Shown one piece after another: positions 25,564-34,680 of a stretch of DNA of 64,000 nt; the first letter of the stretch is position 1, and each line of letters opens with the position of its first letter. Origin of the DNA: Thalassotalea_E sp964620605 (lineage in GTDB: Bacteria > Pseudomonadota > Gammaproteobacteria > Enterobacterales > Alteromonadaceae). Both the position numbers and the translations under genes were made by a program. The stretch is from contig CAZUHQ010000001.1 of NCBI GenBank assembly GCA_964620605.1, positions 1-64,000 of the forward strand, given 5' to 3'. The notes beneath the pieces were generated by a model. That model was not told where the DNA came from. It did no database searches and worked only from the letters and a program-made list of their open reading frames with translations.

Positions 25564-27132
25564 TTAGGCAAGAAAGGTTTGATAGGCCAGGTTACTGGTT
25601 TCTTCCTGCCATTCGTAGGCTAAGTCTTTAAGGTGATTAAAAAAGTCGAGTGAGCCTTCATTATTCACTTCAAAACCTGCCAGTACCTGACCAAAGGCCG
25701 CACCGTGATTACGATAATGGAACAGGCTGATATTCCAGCGCTCACCCAGAGTATCAAGGAATTTTTCCAATGCCCCCGGATATTCCGGAAACTGAAAACG
25801 GAAAATTCGCTCTTGTGATTTCACTGGATTTTGTCCGCCTATCATATAACGAACATGTAATTTTGCCAGCTCATTATCCGTCAGATCATTCACCTGATAA
25901 TTTTGCTGTTCAAGCAAGTCGATCAGTTGTTGACGCTCTTGATGATCTGCGACCCGAACGCCGACAAAGACATGGGCATTATCAGTTTCACTGGTGCGTG
26001 AACCGTGGCGATAGTTAAATTCAGTGATCACTCGCCCCTGCAGGGAATGGCAAAATTGTCTGAAACTGCCCTTTTGTTCGGGGATAGTGACCGCTAATAC
26101 CACTTCCTTTTGTTCACCCAGTTCACAGCGCTCGGAAACATAACGCAAGGTATGAAAGTTCATGTTTGCGCCAGAGAGTATTGCTATCAGAGATTCGTCA
26201 CCTGGACTGGTTTGGCAGTACTTTTGTAAACCTGCGAGCGACAATGCCCCTGCAGGCTCGGCGATCACTCGGGTATGTTCAAAAATATCTTTTATCGATG
26301 CGCAAATTTCATCGGTAGTAACGGTAATGACCTCGTCACAATATTGCTTGATCAACTCAAAGGTGTGCTCGCCGATGCGTTTAACTGCGACGCCGTCGGC
26401 AAATAGCCCGACTTGTTCGAGATCTGTTGGCTGTCCTTTTTCAAATGCCGCTTTGAGGCAGGCGGAGTCCTCTGCCTCGACGCCGATCACTTTAATCTCA
26501 GGTTGCAATTGCTTGAGATATACCGCCATGCCGGCAAGTAAGCCACCACCGCCGACCGGAATAAATACCACATCGGCCTTTGGCTGTTGTTGCAGAAGTT
26601 CTTTGGCAACTGTGCCCTGGCCGGCAATAACATCAACGTCGTCAAACGGGTGAATAATGGTTTTGCTTTCCGCTTCTGCAAATTTTAGCGATGCTGCTTG
26701 TGCCTCATTAAAGCTTTTGCCGACCAGACGCACTTCTGCGCCAAAACGGCGGACATTATCGACTTTAATTTCCGGTGTGGTGATCGGCATCACTATCGTG
26801 GCTTTAATGCCAAGTTTGCTCGCCGCCAGTGCCAAGCCTTGAGCATGGTTTCCGGCAGATGCGGCAATCACGCCGTGAATACATTGCTGCTCCGATAAAT
26901 TTGCCAGCTTGCTATAGGCACCACGTAGTTTAAACGAATGTACCGGCTGTTGATCTTCGCGCTTTAAATACACCTGATTGTTTAAACGCGCTGAGAGTTT
27001 ATTTAACGGCGTTAGTTCAGTTTCAACCGCGACATCATAAACAGGAGCTAACAAGATCCGTCTTAAGTAATCCAATGCCTGCTTTTGGGTTGCCTGGGTC
27101 GATAATAGCGCTTGCTGCTCGGCATCAGTCAT
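25564..27132 (-). CDS. ilvA: Threonine dehydratase (deaminase), biosynthetic
   Basis: PLP enzyme that turns threonine into 2-oxobutanoate, the committed step to isoleucine. About 522 residues: the catalytic domain has the PLP lysine in VHSFKLRGAYSKL, ASAGNHAQG and the PLP phosphate loop PVGGGGLLAG. Two C-terminal ACT-like regulatory domains (about 325-415 and 420-515) are the site of isoleucine inhibition. It is therefore the long, allosteric form. The ATG at 27132 is used (MTDAEQQALL); the frame is open from a TTG three codons upstream. It overlaps ilvD by 8 bases and is the last gene of the operon. Confidence 0.97.
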   Translation of the reverse strand: MTDAEQQALLSTQATQKQALDYLRRILLAPVYDVAVETELTPLNKLSARLNNQVYLKREDQQPVHSFKLRGAYSKLANLSEQQCIHGVIAASAGNHAQGLALAASKLGIKATIVMPITTPEIKVDNVRRFGAEVRLVGKSFNEAQAASLKFAEAESKTIIHPFDDVDVIAGQGTVAKELLQQQPKADVVFIPVGGGGLLAGMAVYLKQLQPEIKVIGVEAEDSACLKAAFEKGQPTDLEQVGLFADGVAVKRIGEHTFELIKQYCDEVITVTTDEICASIKDIFEHTRVIAEPAGALSLAGLQKYCQTSPGDESLIAILSGANMNFHTLRYVSERCELGEQKEVVLAVTIPEQKGSFRQFCHSLQGRVITEFNYRHGSRTSETDNAHVFVGVRVADHQERQQLIDLLEQQNYQVNDLTDNELAKLHVRYMIGGQNPVKSQERIFRFQFPEYPGALEKFLDTLGERWNISLFHYRNHGAAFGQVLAGFEVNNEGSLDFFNHLKDLAYEWQEETSNLAYQTFLA

Positions 27133-28990
27133 TCTCTGCAACTCCGTCTAGTAAGGCGCGATTACGTACTGCACCTTTATCGGCACTGGTTGCCAGCATG
27201 GCATAATTTTTCAGTGCATAGCTGATTGGGCGCTGACGGTCGAGTGGTTGCCAGGCGTCTTTGCCTTTAGCAAACATATCTGCTTCACGCTGTGCCATTT
27301 CGGCAGCTGATACTTGCAGTTCAATAATGCGGTTAGGAATATCAATATGGATAATATCCCCTTGCTCCACCAGGCCGATAGCGCCGCCACTGGCCGCTTC
27401 TGGTGAAACATGACCGATAGAGAGCCCTGAAGTACCACCAGAAAAACGGCCATCGGTGATCAGCGCGCATTTGGTACCTAAGCCCATAGACTTTAAATAA
27501 GTGGTTGGGTAAAGCATTTCCTGCATGCCTGGGCCGCCTTTTGGCCCTTCATAACGTATCACTACCACTTCACCGGCAACGACATTGCCGTTTAAAATGC
27601 CTTCCACAGCGGCGTCCTGACTTTCAAAAATATGAGCAGGGCCGGTAAATGTTAAGTTTTCTTCAGCAACACCTGCGGTTTTAACGATACAGCCATCTAA
27701 TGCGATATTTCCTGATAGCACTGCCAGGCCGCCTTCTTGCGAATACGCATGCTTTAATTCACGAATACAACCATTTTCTCTGTCGTCGTCTAGGCTGTCC
27801 CAGCGACAGTCCTGACTAAAGGCTTTCGTGGTTCGAATACCGGCAGGGCCAGCGCGATAAAAATCTTTAACCGCTGCATCATTAGTGAGTTTAATATCGT
27901 ACTGATTTAACAATTCATCCAGTGTTACGCCTAAAACGTTTTTAACATTAGTATTTAATAAATTGGCGCGTGCCAGTTCACCTAAGATCGCGACTACACC
28001 ACCGGCGCGATGGACGTCTTCCATATGATATTTCTGGGTCGATGGCGCCACTTTACATAATTGTGGAACTAAACGGGAAAGACGGTCGATATCTGCCATA
28101 GCAAAATCAATGTCTGCTTCCTGCGCCGCCGCCAGTAAATGCAATACCGTATTGGTGGAACCGCCCATGGCAATGTCCAGGCACATGGCATTTTCAAATG
28201 CCGCTTTGTTCGCAATATTGCGAGGTAGTGCGCTTTCATCGTTATCCTGATAATAACGTTTGGTTAAATTTAAGATCTCTCGCCCGGCGCGCAAAAACAA
28301 TTGTTCGCGATCGGCATGGGTTGCCAGCATAGAGCCATTGCCAGGTAGGGCTAATCCTAGCGCTTCCGCTAAACAGTTCATTGAATTCGCGGTGAACATA
28401 CCTGAACATGAACCGCAAGTTGGGCAGGCAGAACGTTCCACCTGATCACTTTGCTCATTTGACACTGTTGGATCGGCGCCCTGGATCATAGCATCCACTA
28501 AATCGAGCTTGATGATTTGCTCTGAAAGCTTGGTCTTACCAGCTTCCATTGGTCCACCCGAGACAAAAATTACCGGAATATTTAGCCGCATTGCTGCCAT
28601 CATCATCCCTGGGGTAATTTTATCGCAGTTCGAAATGCATACCATGGCATCAGCGCAGTGAGCATTGACCATGTACTCAACCGAATCTGCGATTAAGTCG
28701 CGCGATGGTAAGCTATAGAGCATGCCACTATGACCCATGGCAATACCGTCATCAACGGCAATGGTATTAAACTCTTTTGCGACACCACCTGCTTGTTCAA
28801 TTGCACCTGCTACCAGCTGCCCCATGTCTTTTAGGTGAACATGACCGGGAACAAATTGAGTAAATGAATTTACTACTGCAATAATCGGCTTGCCGAAATC
28901 GCTGTCAGTCATTCCGGTGGCGCGCCAAAGTGCGCGAGCGCCCGCCATATTGCGGCCTTGAGTCGAGGTGGCAGATCTTAATTTAGGCAT
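27125..28990 (-). CDS. ilvD: Dihydroxy-acid dehydratase
   Basis: Fe-S enzyme that dehydrates the dihydroxy acids to the keto acids of valine and isoleucine. The cluster cysteines lie in SNCDKI and in CPTCGSCSGMFTANSMNCL. The start MPKLRSATSTQGRNMAGARA matches the family, so the ATG at 28990 is preferred over one four codons upstream (29002). About 621 residues (E. coli 616). It is separated from ilvE by about 110 bases that hold two strong hairpins, an unusual feature inside an operon. Confidence 0.97.
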   Translation of the reverse strand: MPKLRSATSTQGRNMAGARALWRATGMTDSDFGKPIIAVVNSFTQFVPGHVHLKDMGQLVAGAIEQAGGVAKEFNTIAVDDGIAMGHSGMLYSLPSRDLIADSVEYMVNAHCADAMVCISNCDKITPGMMMAAMRLNIPVIFVSGGPMEAGKTKLSEQIIKLDLVDAMIQGADPTVSNEQSDQVERSACPTCGSCSGMFTANSMNCLAEALGLALPGNGSMLATHADREQLFLRAGREILNLTKRYYQDNDESALPRNIANKAAFENAMCLDIAMGGSTNTVLHLLAAAQEADIDFAMADIDRLSRLVPQLCKVAPSTQKYHMEDVHRAGGVVAILGELARANLLNTNVKNVLGVTLDELLNQYDIKLTNDAAVKDFYRAGPAGIRTTKAFSQDCRWDSLDDDRENGCIRELKHAYSQEGGLAVLSGNIALDGCIVKTAGVAEENLTFTGPAHIFESQDAAVEGILNGNVVAGEVVVIRYEGPKGGPGMQEMLYPTTYLKSMGLGTKCALITDGRFSGGTSGLSIGHVSPEAASGGAIGLVEQGDIIHIDIPNRIIELQVSAAEMAQREADMFAKGKDAWQPLDRQRPISYALKNYAMLATSADKGAVRNRALLDGVAEND

Positions 28991-29015
28991 AGTGGTATCC
29001 ATTTGAGCATTTCAA

Positions 29016-29085
29016 TTTTATTAGTAAAGCTGACAGAACAACCAGCTTTACTAATAAAACTGAGGAGCCAGAAATTTTGGCTCCT
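29016..29085 (-). promoter_or_regulatory. Two strong hairpins in the ilvE-ilvD gap
   Basis: AGGAGCCA/TGGCTCCT (29063-29085, 8 bp, 7-base loop) and TTTTATTAGTAAAGCTG/CAGCTTTACTAATAAAA (29016-29059, a perfect 17-bp stem with a 10-base loop). On the minus strand the first precedes the second. Neither ends in a clean T run, so RNA processing, mRNA stabilisation or partial termination are all possible. Confidence 0.7.
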
Positions 29086-29101
29086 AGTTATTATTAATCG
29101 T

Positions 29102-30028
29102 TTATTTTACCGGTGCTAACCAGGCATCATCGATCTCGGTATTGCCGTTAAACATGCCGAAGAAGGCTTCCTGTAACGCTTTAGTCACTGGACCGCGAGA
29201 ACCAGTGCCAACCGGCATGCCATCGACGGTTTTCACCGGAACGACTTCAGTAGCGGTACCTGTCATAAAGAATTCGTCAGCCAGGTATAAAGACTCGCGA
29301 GAAATCGGTTCTTCTCTCACTTCATAACCAAGTTTTCTTGCAAGCTGCATCACGGTATCGCGAGTCAATCCAGGTAAAATCGACGCTGTGCTAAACGGGG
29401 TGTAAATAACGCCGTTGCGCACCAGGAATAGGTTTTGCCCTGCGCCTTCACTGACCATGTTGTTAACATCAAGCGCGATACCTTCGGTATAACCGTGGCG
29501 ACCTGCTTCCATTGAAATTAATTGTGAAGACAGGTAATTTCCCCCAGCTTTCGCTGCAGTTGGCATAGTGTTCGGCGCTAATCGGTTCCAACTTGATACA
29601 CCTACATCAACACCATTTTCGATGGCGTCGGCACCTAAGTAGGCTTCCCAGCTAAAGGCTGCGACCATTAAATCTGCCTCGGCATCGGCAGGTGGACGCA
29701 AGCCCATGCCAACATCACCTAAAAATGCTAACGGGCGTAAATAGGCGGATTCCAGATTGTTCTTTGCTACCGCGTCTTTACAGGCCTGCATCACTTCTTC
29801 CGGGGTGTATGGAATAGTCATGCGATAGACTTTTGCCGAATCGAATAAACGCTTGATATGTTCTTCCAGACGAAAAATACAGGTGCCTTTATGGGTTTTA
29901 TAGGCACGGATACCTTCAAATACTGATGAACCATAATGTAATGCGTGACTCATAACGTGTACTGTCGCGTTCTGCCACGGCATGAGTTCACCGTTAAACC
30001 AAATGAGTTCTGCACTTACTTTAGCCAT
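29102..30028 (-). CDS. ilvE: Branched-chain amino acid aminotransferase
   Basis: Fold-type IV PLP enzyme that makes valine, leucine and isoleucine from their keto acids with glutamate. 308 residues, close to the E. coli 309. The PLP lysine is in AAKAGGNYLSSQL; FEGIRAY, EGAGQNLFLV and FFTGTATEV are the other active-site and cofactor-binding features. Third structural gene of ilvGMEDA, 47 bases after ilvM. Confidence 0.97.
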   Translation of the reverse strand: MAKVSAELIWFNGELMPWQNATVHVMSHALHYGSSVFEGIRAYKTHKGTCIFRLEEHIKRLFDSAKVYRMTIPYTPEEVMQACKDAVAKNNLESAYLRPLAFLGDVGMGLRPPADAEADLMVAAFSWEAYLGADAIENGVDVGVSSWNRLAPNTMPTAAKAGGNYLSSQLISMEAGRHGYTEGIALDVNNMVSEGAGQNLFLVRNGVIYTPFSTASILPGLTRDTVMQLARKLGYEVREEPISRESLYLADEFFMTGTATEVVPVKTVDGMPVGTGSRGPVTKALQEAFFGMFNGNTEIDDAWLAPVK

Positions 30029-30075
30029 GTTATTTTTTCCTAATTCTCTGTGGTTTAATCATTAATAAATGATGA

Positions 30076-30381
30076 TCAAGCCGGGTAAATTTCAGGGTGC
30101 TTGTCGTTTGTTAGTATAACTTTTTTGCGCGCTGTTGGCGCGAGTGCGTTATTGTCTACTGAGACATCTTTGATGTCGATCAGTTTATTGATTTGATCGA
30201 CTAACAGTTCAATCGGTCTTTCGCTGCTCACTTGTAGTTTTATTGTGCCGATATGGGTGCCGGTATTGACTTTAGCTTCGATGCCGTTAATTAAAAAACC
30301 GCGATAACGGGTGACCTGTAGAATCCGTTCAAGCACTACTTGCTTATCATCAACATGGATATTCAACTGATAGTGGTTCAT
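30076..30381 (-). CDS. ilvM: Acetolactate synthase II small (regulatory) subunit
   Basis: 101 residues with one ACT domain (about 3-75: YQLNIHVDDKQVVLERILQV). It pairs with IlvG to complete acetohydroxyacid synthase II. E. coli IlvM has 87 residues; the extra length is a C-terminal tail. The ATG is one base past the ilvG stop, so translation is coupled. Position in the operon is the main support for calling IlvM rather than another ACT protein. Confidence 0.92.
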   Translation of the reverse strand: MNHYQLNIHVDDKQVVLERILQVTRYRGFLINGIEAKVNTGTHIGTIKLQVSSERPIELLVDQINKLIDIKDVSVDNNALAPTARKKVILTNDKHPEIYPA

Positions 30382-30382
30382 C

Positions 30383-32047
30383 TTAGTGGGTCTCCATCAT
30401 TTTATCGTTAGCAGTTTCAGGCGGTACTAACGGCCAGACATTGTCTTTGGCATCGATTTTTACTTGTAATAAATAAGCGCCGCTATGGTTGAACATGTCA
30501 TCGATAGCCGCCGCAACTTCTGATTTTTGTGTGATCTGCTTGGCTTTAATATCAAATGCCTGGGCGAGTGCGATAAAATCTGGGTTATCCGATAAATCGG
30601 TTTCACTTAAACGACCGTTAAAAAACAAATCCTGCCATTGGCGTACCATGCCAAGTTTGGCATTGTCGATCAGCACGATTTTGATCGGCAGCTGAAAACG
30701 TTTAATGGTCGATAATTCCTGAACATTCATCATAAAGGAACCGTCACCCGTCACTGCAATAATGCAATCATGGGGTCGGCTGATTTGGGCGCCAATCGCG
30801 GCTGGCAAACCAAAGCCCATGGTACCCATGCCACCGCTGGATAAAAAATTACGGGGATCATCAAATGCCATATGCTGCGCCGACCACATCTGATGCTGGC
30901 CAACATCGGTAGTCACACAGCTATTGTACGGCATGATATCGCTGATTTCTTTCAGTACCGCCGGCGCGAAAATATTGCTGCCTGGGTGATCATAGCGCCA
31001 GGCGAATTCTGTTTTCATTTGCTGACAATGCTGCTGCCAGTCGGTGATCGCTAACGGGATTGCCAGCGCCGGTAAATTAACCTTTAAATCCCCTAAAATT
31101 GGGGCATCTGCCTTGCGGCGTTTATCGATTTCAGCGGTGTCAATATCAAAGTGAATCACTTTGGCATCCGGGGCAAATTTGTTCAATTTACCGGTCACTC
31201 TGTCGTCAAAACGCGCACCAACAGCGATTAACAGATCGCATTGTTGCACCGCCAGATTTGCGGCTTTGGTGCCGTGCATGCCAAGCATGCCTAAATAATT
31301 TTCATCATTGGCATCGATAGCGCCCAGACCTTTTAAGGTGGAAACACTCGGCATTTTTGTCGTGTCGATAAACGCGCGTAATTCATCGATGGCATTCGCC
31401 ATGCCGACACCGCCGCCAACGTAAACCACAGGCTTTTGTGCCTTACTCAACATGGCAATGGCAGAACCAACGTTAGCTGGCGGTAAATTTACTTTATTTT
31501 TCAACCGTGACACTATCGGATGCTTGCTGGTCACTTTTGCCAGCTGAACATCTTTGGGAATATCAACTAATACTGGACCTTGACGTCCTTCTAAGGCGAT
31601 GGCAAAAGCTTGGTGCAATACTTTTTCCAAATCATCAACTCTGGTTACCTGAAAAGAGTGCTTGGTACAGGCGAGCGATAAACCAAAAATATCGATTTCC
31701 TGGAAGGCATCTGAGCCCATGGCGGCGGTTGGTACCTGGCCGGTGATGGCAACCACAGGAATGGAATCGGCCAAAGCATCGGCAAGCCCAGTGATCAGGT
31801 TGGTGGCGCCAGGCCCGGAAGTCGCTAAACATACCCCAACTTTGCCTGATGCCCTGGCATAGCCAACGGCAGAAAATGCCGCGCCTTGTTCATGTCGACA
31901 AAGGAAATGATTAACGCTGCTGTCGTATAAGGCATCGTAAATTGGCATGATGGCGCCGCCGGGATAACCAAAAACGTCGGTTACGCCATGTTGCTGCATT
32001 ACCTCAAACAGTAGTGAACCACCTGTGTGTTGTTGCTCGTTAGTCAT
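30383..32047 (-). CDS. ilvG: Acetolactate synthase II large subunit
   Basis: ThDP/FAD enzyme that condenses pyruvate with pyruvate or 2-oxobutanoate. 554 residues, full length and uninterrupted, unlike the frameshifted ilvG of E. coli K-12. The catalytic Glu is in CRHEQGAAFSAVGYARA, the FAD region includes MLGMHGTKAAN and GARFDDRVTG, and the ThDP-Mg motif is GDGSFMMNVQEL to IVLIDN. First structural gene after the attenuator. Confidence 0.97.
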   Translation of the reverse strand: MTNEQQHTGGSLLFEVMQQHGVTDVFGYPGGAIMPIYDALYDSSVNHFLCRHEQGAAFSAVGYARASGKVGVCLATSGPGATNLITGLADALADSIPVVAITGQVPTAAMGSDAFQEIDIFGLSLACTKHSFQVTRVDDLEKVLHQAFAIALEGRQGPVLVDIPKDVQLAKVTSKHPIVSRLKNKVNLPPANVGSAIAMLSKAQKPVVYVGGGVGMANAIDELRAFIDTTKMPSVSTLKGLGAIDANDENYLGMLGMHGTKAANLAVQQCDLLIAVGARFDDRVTGKLNKFAPDAKVIHFDIDTAEIDKRRKADAPILGDLKVNLPALAIPLAITDWQQHCQQMKTEFAWRYDHPGSNIFAPAVLKEISDIMPYNSCVTTDVGQHQMWSAQHMAFDDPRNFLSSGGMGTMGFGLPAAIGAQISRPHDCIIAVTGDGSFMMNVQELSTIKRFQLPIKIVLIDNAKLGMVRQWQDLFFNGRLSETDLSDNPDFIALAQAFDIKAKQITQKSEVAAAIDDMFNHSGAYLLQVKIDAKDNVWPLVPPETANDKMMETH

Positions 32048-32149
32048 TTTTTTATTAACTATTCAAAAACATTGATCAGTGAATCTGAACAGTTTGCTCC
32101 TTTTGCTGTGTTTGCTTTATCGATGTAAAAAGTTAATTGCCTTAAAATG

Positions 32150-32181
32150 AAAAACCCCCGGTCCTTTCGGAGCGGGGGTTT
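32150..32181 (-). terminator. Attenuator terminator of the ilvGMEDA operon
   Basis: On the minus strand AACCCCCG and CGGGGGTT form an 8-bp GC-rich stem extended by TCC/GGA around a small loop, followed by five Ts. It lies between the ilvL leader peptide and ilvG, the classical place for ribosome-mediated attenuation. Confidence 0.92.
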
Positions 32182-32203
32182 GTTTATTTCCAGTGAGTTT
32201 TCT

Positions 32204-32284
32204 TTAGCTCAACAAACGACCCCGCGACGATTTAATAATCACCACGACGAGAATGTTAATAATCACTAAGCTAAATTTTTTCAT
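32204..32284 (-). CDS. ilvL: ilvGMEDA operon leader peptide
   Basis: 26-codon ORF missed by length cut-offs. After MKKFS it reads LVIINILVVVIIK, so 11 of 13 consecutive codons specify Leu, Val or Ile, and it ends SSRGRLLS. It is followed 23 bases later by a strong terminator and then ilvG. Shortage of charged branched-chain tRNAs would stall the ribosome on these codons and prevent the terminator from forming. The upstream AT-rich DNA has candidate promoter boxes (TTGCAC and TACTAAT around 32370-32340) that I rate as weak. Confidence 0.92.
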   Translation of the reverse strand: MKKFSLVIINILVVVIIKSSRGRLLS

Positions 32285-32535
32285 TTTATATATGCAAAAT
32301 CTCTGAAACTTTATTAAATTTTTTGGCCATTTGTTAGCCTTATTAAATTAGTATCATAGCTCTAATTCATAGTGCAAGCTTTTTTATTAGTGTTTTTTTT
32401 ATTGCAAAACTTTTTTTGGTTATAACCCGCTGGTGGTTATTACTTGAAAACAAGAAAATTTAATTTACCGGGTTCGCATATTTGCTAAATGCTAACTACA
32501 CTTTTTTTAGGGATTGAATTAGAAAATGGAATTTT

Positions 32536-34059
32536 ATGTCGCTTGCCCGAGTCTATTCGCGGGCGCGTATCGGATTAGACGCGCCCCTGGTTACAGTTGA
32601 AGTACATCTCGCTAATGGCCTACCAGCTTTTAATATTGTTGGTTTGCCGGAAACCTCAGTTCGTGAATCGAAAGACAGAGTGCGTAGTGCGCTGATTAAT
32701 TGCGGCTATGAATTTCCGGCGAAACGCATCACTATCAATCTTGCACCTGCCGATTTGCCGAAAGAAGGCGGTCGCTTCGATTTGCCAATTGCCATTGGCA
32801 TTCTGGCAGCATCTGAACAACTGCCGGTCAATGATCTTGAACATTATGAATTTGCCGGTGAACTGGCGCTGTCGGGTGAATTACGCCCGGTAATTGGGGA
32901 AATTCCGATGGCATTAGCGTGCGTGCAGGCACAACGCGCACTGATATTGCCTTACCAAAATGCCGAACAGGCGAGTTGGGTCAGTGATGCCAAAGTGTTT
33001 GCGCTGCGGCATTTACGCGAGTTATATCCGCATTTTTTAAAACAGCAGGCCTTGCCGCTGGTAAGCGGCCAGCACTTGTCAGCTCCTCAAACCAGTGAAC
33101 AACTGGATATGGCGGATGTGATTGGTCAGCCGTTAGCAAAACGGGCGTTGGAAATTGCCGCCAGCGGCGGCCATAACTTGCTGTTTATTGGTCCGCCTGG
33201 CACCGGAAAAACCATGCTGGCCAGCCGCTTACCGGGGATTTTACCAAAAATGACCGAGCAGGAAGCATTGGAAGTGGCGGCGATTCAGTCGATCAGTCAG
33301 CAAAATATCGACAATCAATCCTGGCTGACCCGGCCATTTCGTGCGCCACACCATACCGCATCGTCAGCTGCCTTGGTTGGTGGTGGTAGCCAGCCTCAGC
33401 CTGGCGAGATTTCTCTGGCGCACCGCGGGGTGCTGTTTTTGGATGAGCTGCCGGAGTTTGAACGTAAAGTGCTGGATGTACTGCGGGAGCCGATGGAATC
33501 AGGTGAAGTGACGATTTCCCGTGCTCTGCACAAGCAAACCTATCCAGCGCAGTTTCAATTAGTCGCAGCGATGAACCCGAGTCCGACCGGTTTTTACAAC
33601 GACAAACGCAGTACTCCGGAGCAAGTTTTACGTTACCTGAATCGTTTGTCTGGTCCATTTCTTGATCGAATTGATATTCAGATCGAAGTTGCCCGATTGC
33701 CGCGGGGCATGTGGAGCAATCACCCGGATAAAGGTGAAGGCAGCCAGCAAATCCGTCAGCGGGTACAACAGTGCCGGACAATTCAGCTGAGCCGACAAGG
33801 AAAAGCTAATGCCCAGCTTGCCAGTAGTGAGATCCGCCAATATTGCAGCCTAAGCGGAGACGATAACGAGTTTTTGGAACTGGCGGTAGAAAAATTCGGC
33901 TTATCAACCCGGGCTCACCACAAGCTGTTAAAAATTGCGCGAACCTTGGCGGATATGGAAGCCGAGCGTAATATTCAACATCCTCACCTGATTGAAGCGC
34001 TGTCGTACCGTGCCATGGATAGAATTTTACGACATTTAACCGAGGCGGTATCGGTTTAG
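32536..34059 (+). CDS. yifB: YifB, Mg-chelatase-like AAA+ ATPase (ComM family)
   Basis: 507 residues. N-terminal Lon-protease-like domain (SLARVYSRARIGLDAPLVTVEVHL split over strands), AAA+ core with Walker A GPPGTGKTML and Walker B GVLFLDELPEF, and a C-terminal Mg_chelatase domain. ComM of Vibrio is a hexameric helicase that promotes branch migration during natural transformation; YifB/ComM orthology is likely, but competence in this organism is not shown. It is divergent from ilvL, exactly as in E. coli. Confidence 0.94.
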   Translation: MSLARVYSRARIGLDAPLVTVEVHLANGLPAFNIVGLPETSVRESKDRVRSALINCGYEFPAKRITINLAPADLPKEGGRFDLPIAIGILAASEQLPVNDLEHYEFAGELALSGELRPVIGEIPMALACVQAQRALILPYQNAEQASWVSDAKVFALRHLRELYPHFLKQQALPLVSGQHLSAPQTSEQLDMADVIGQPLAKRALEIAASGGHNLLFIGPPGTGKTMLASRLPGILPKMTEQEALEVAAIQSISQQNIDNQSWLTRPFRAPHHTASSAALVGGGSQPQPGEISLAHRGVLFLDELPEFERKVLDVLREPMESGEVTISRALHKQTYPAQFQLVAAMNPSPTGFYNDKRSTPEQVLRYLNRLSGPFLDRIDIQIEVARLPRGMWSNHPDKGEGSQQIRQRVQQCRTIQLSRQGKANAQLASSEIRQYCSLSGDDNEFLELAVEKFGLSTRAHHKLLKIARTLADMEAERNIQHPHLIEALSYRAMDRILRHLTEAVSV

Positions 34060-34177
34060 TTCTCAGTGATTTTTTATAATATTGAGAGATTAAAGTTTGA
34101 AAATATTTCTGTTTGTATCAAAAAATTTAATGTGATAATTTGAGTCGCATGGAAGAAGTATACTACAGGATGTAAAC

Positions 34178-34453
34178 ATGAAGTGCCCGCATTGTAATTA
34201 TAAAATCTCATTATTTTCAAAGACATTGAACTCTCTTGGTAAAAATAAAGTGTGTGAAAGTTGTAATGAAACTTTCAAAATGTCTTTAAATATCAAAAAA
34301 GCCTTTATTTTTTTATTACCTACGTTGGTAGTATATTTTTTTATCGCAAAGCCTGTGTCTATCTATTTTGGCATTACTAAAGGGTTAAGTATCAGTATTG
34401 TTTGCCTGACTTGGTGTTTTGCGTCGCTCGAATTATTACCAACCGAAAATTAA
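34178..34453 (+). CDS. Small zinc-ribbon membrane protein, unknown function
   Basis: 91 residues. Two CxxC pairs, CPHC (3-6) and CESC (about 26-29), form a zinc ribbon like those of CPXCG proteins. Two transmembrane helices follow (about 43-60 and 68-86). No further motif is seen. It is the first gene of an AT-rich island between yifB and ilvY whose codon use differs from the flanks. A link to the next gene is unproven: 168 bases separate them, holding an 8-bp hairpin at 34484-34504. Confidence 0.6.
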   Translation: MKCPHCNYKISLFSKTLNSLGKNKVCESCNETFKMSLNIKKAFIFLLPTLVVYFFIAKPVSIYFGITKGLSISIVCLTWCFASLELLPTEN

Positions 34454-34607
34454 ACAATCTTTACTGGTATTTTTAGTTTATAAACAAATGATATTTTCAT
34501 TTGTATGGCATTGTTTTTTATTATCAAGATAATTAAGCGTATACAAGGAGGTTCCAATAGAGGTATGTAAATTAATGTCAAAATAAAACTTAATAACAAA
34601 AACTAAT

Positions 34608-34680
34608 AAGGAAATTAATACATGAAAACAAGTTTAAAAAATGCACTTAGAATGTTATGTCTTGACCTATGCACTTTTCA
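34608..34680 (+). other. Ribosome-binding site and signal-peptide start out of frame with the following gene
   Basis: AAGGAA (34608-34613) lies 8 bases before ATG 34622, which opens MKTSLKNALRMLCL, a typical signal-peptide start, in a frame that ends about 160 bases later. The large ORF begins at ATG 34669 in another frame, with no ribosome-binding site and a TGA two codons upstream. One extra T in the T4 run at 34675-34678 would fuse the two frames. Confidence 0.65.

Noticed and set aside
26162..26653. 163-residue ORF antisense to ilvA
   Set aside because: Lies entirely inside the well-supported ilvA gene; a shadow frame.
30383..32047. Broken ilvG as in E. coli K-12
   Set aside because: The frame is continuous for 554 residues with all cofactor motifs.
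33293..33781. 162-residue ORF antisense to yifB
   Set aside because: Contained within yifB, whose motifs are unambiguous.
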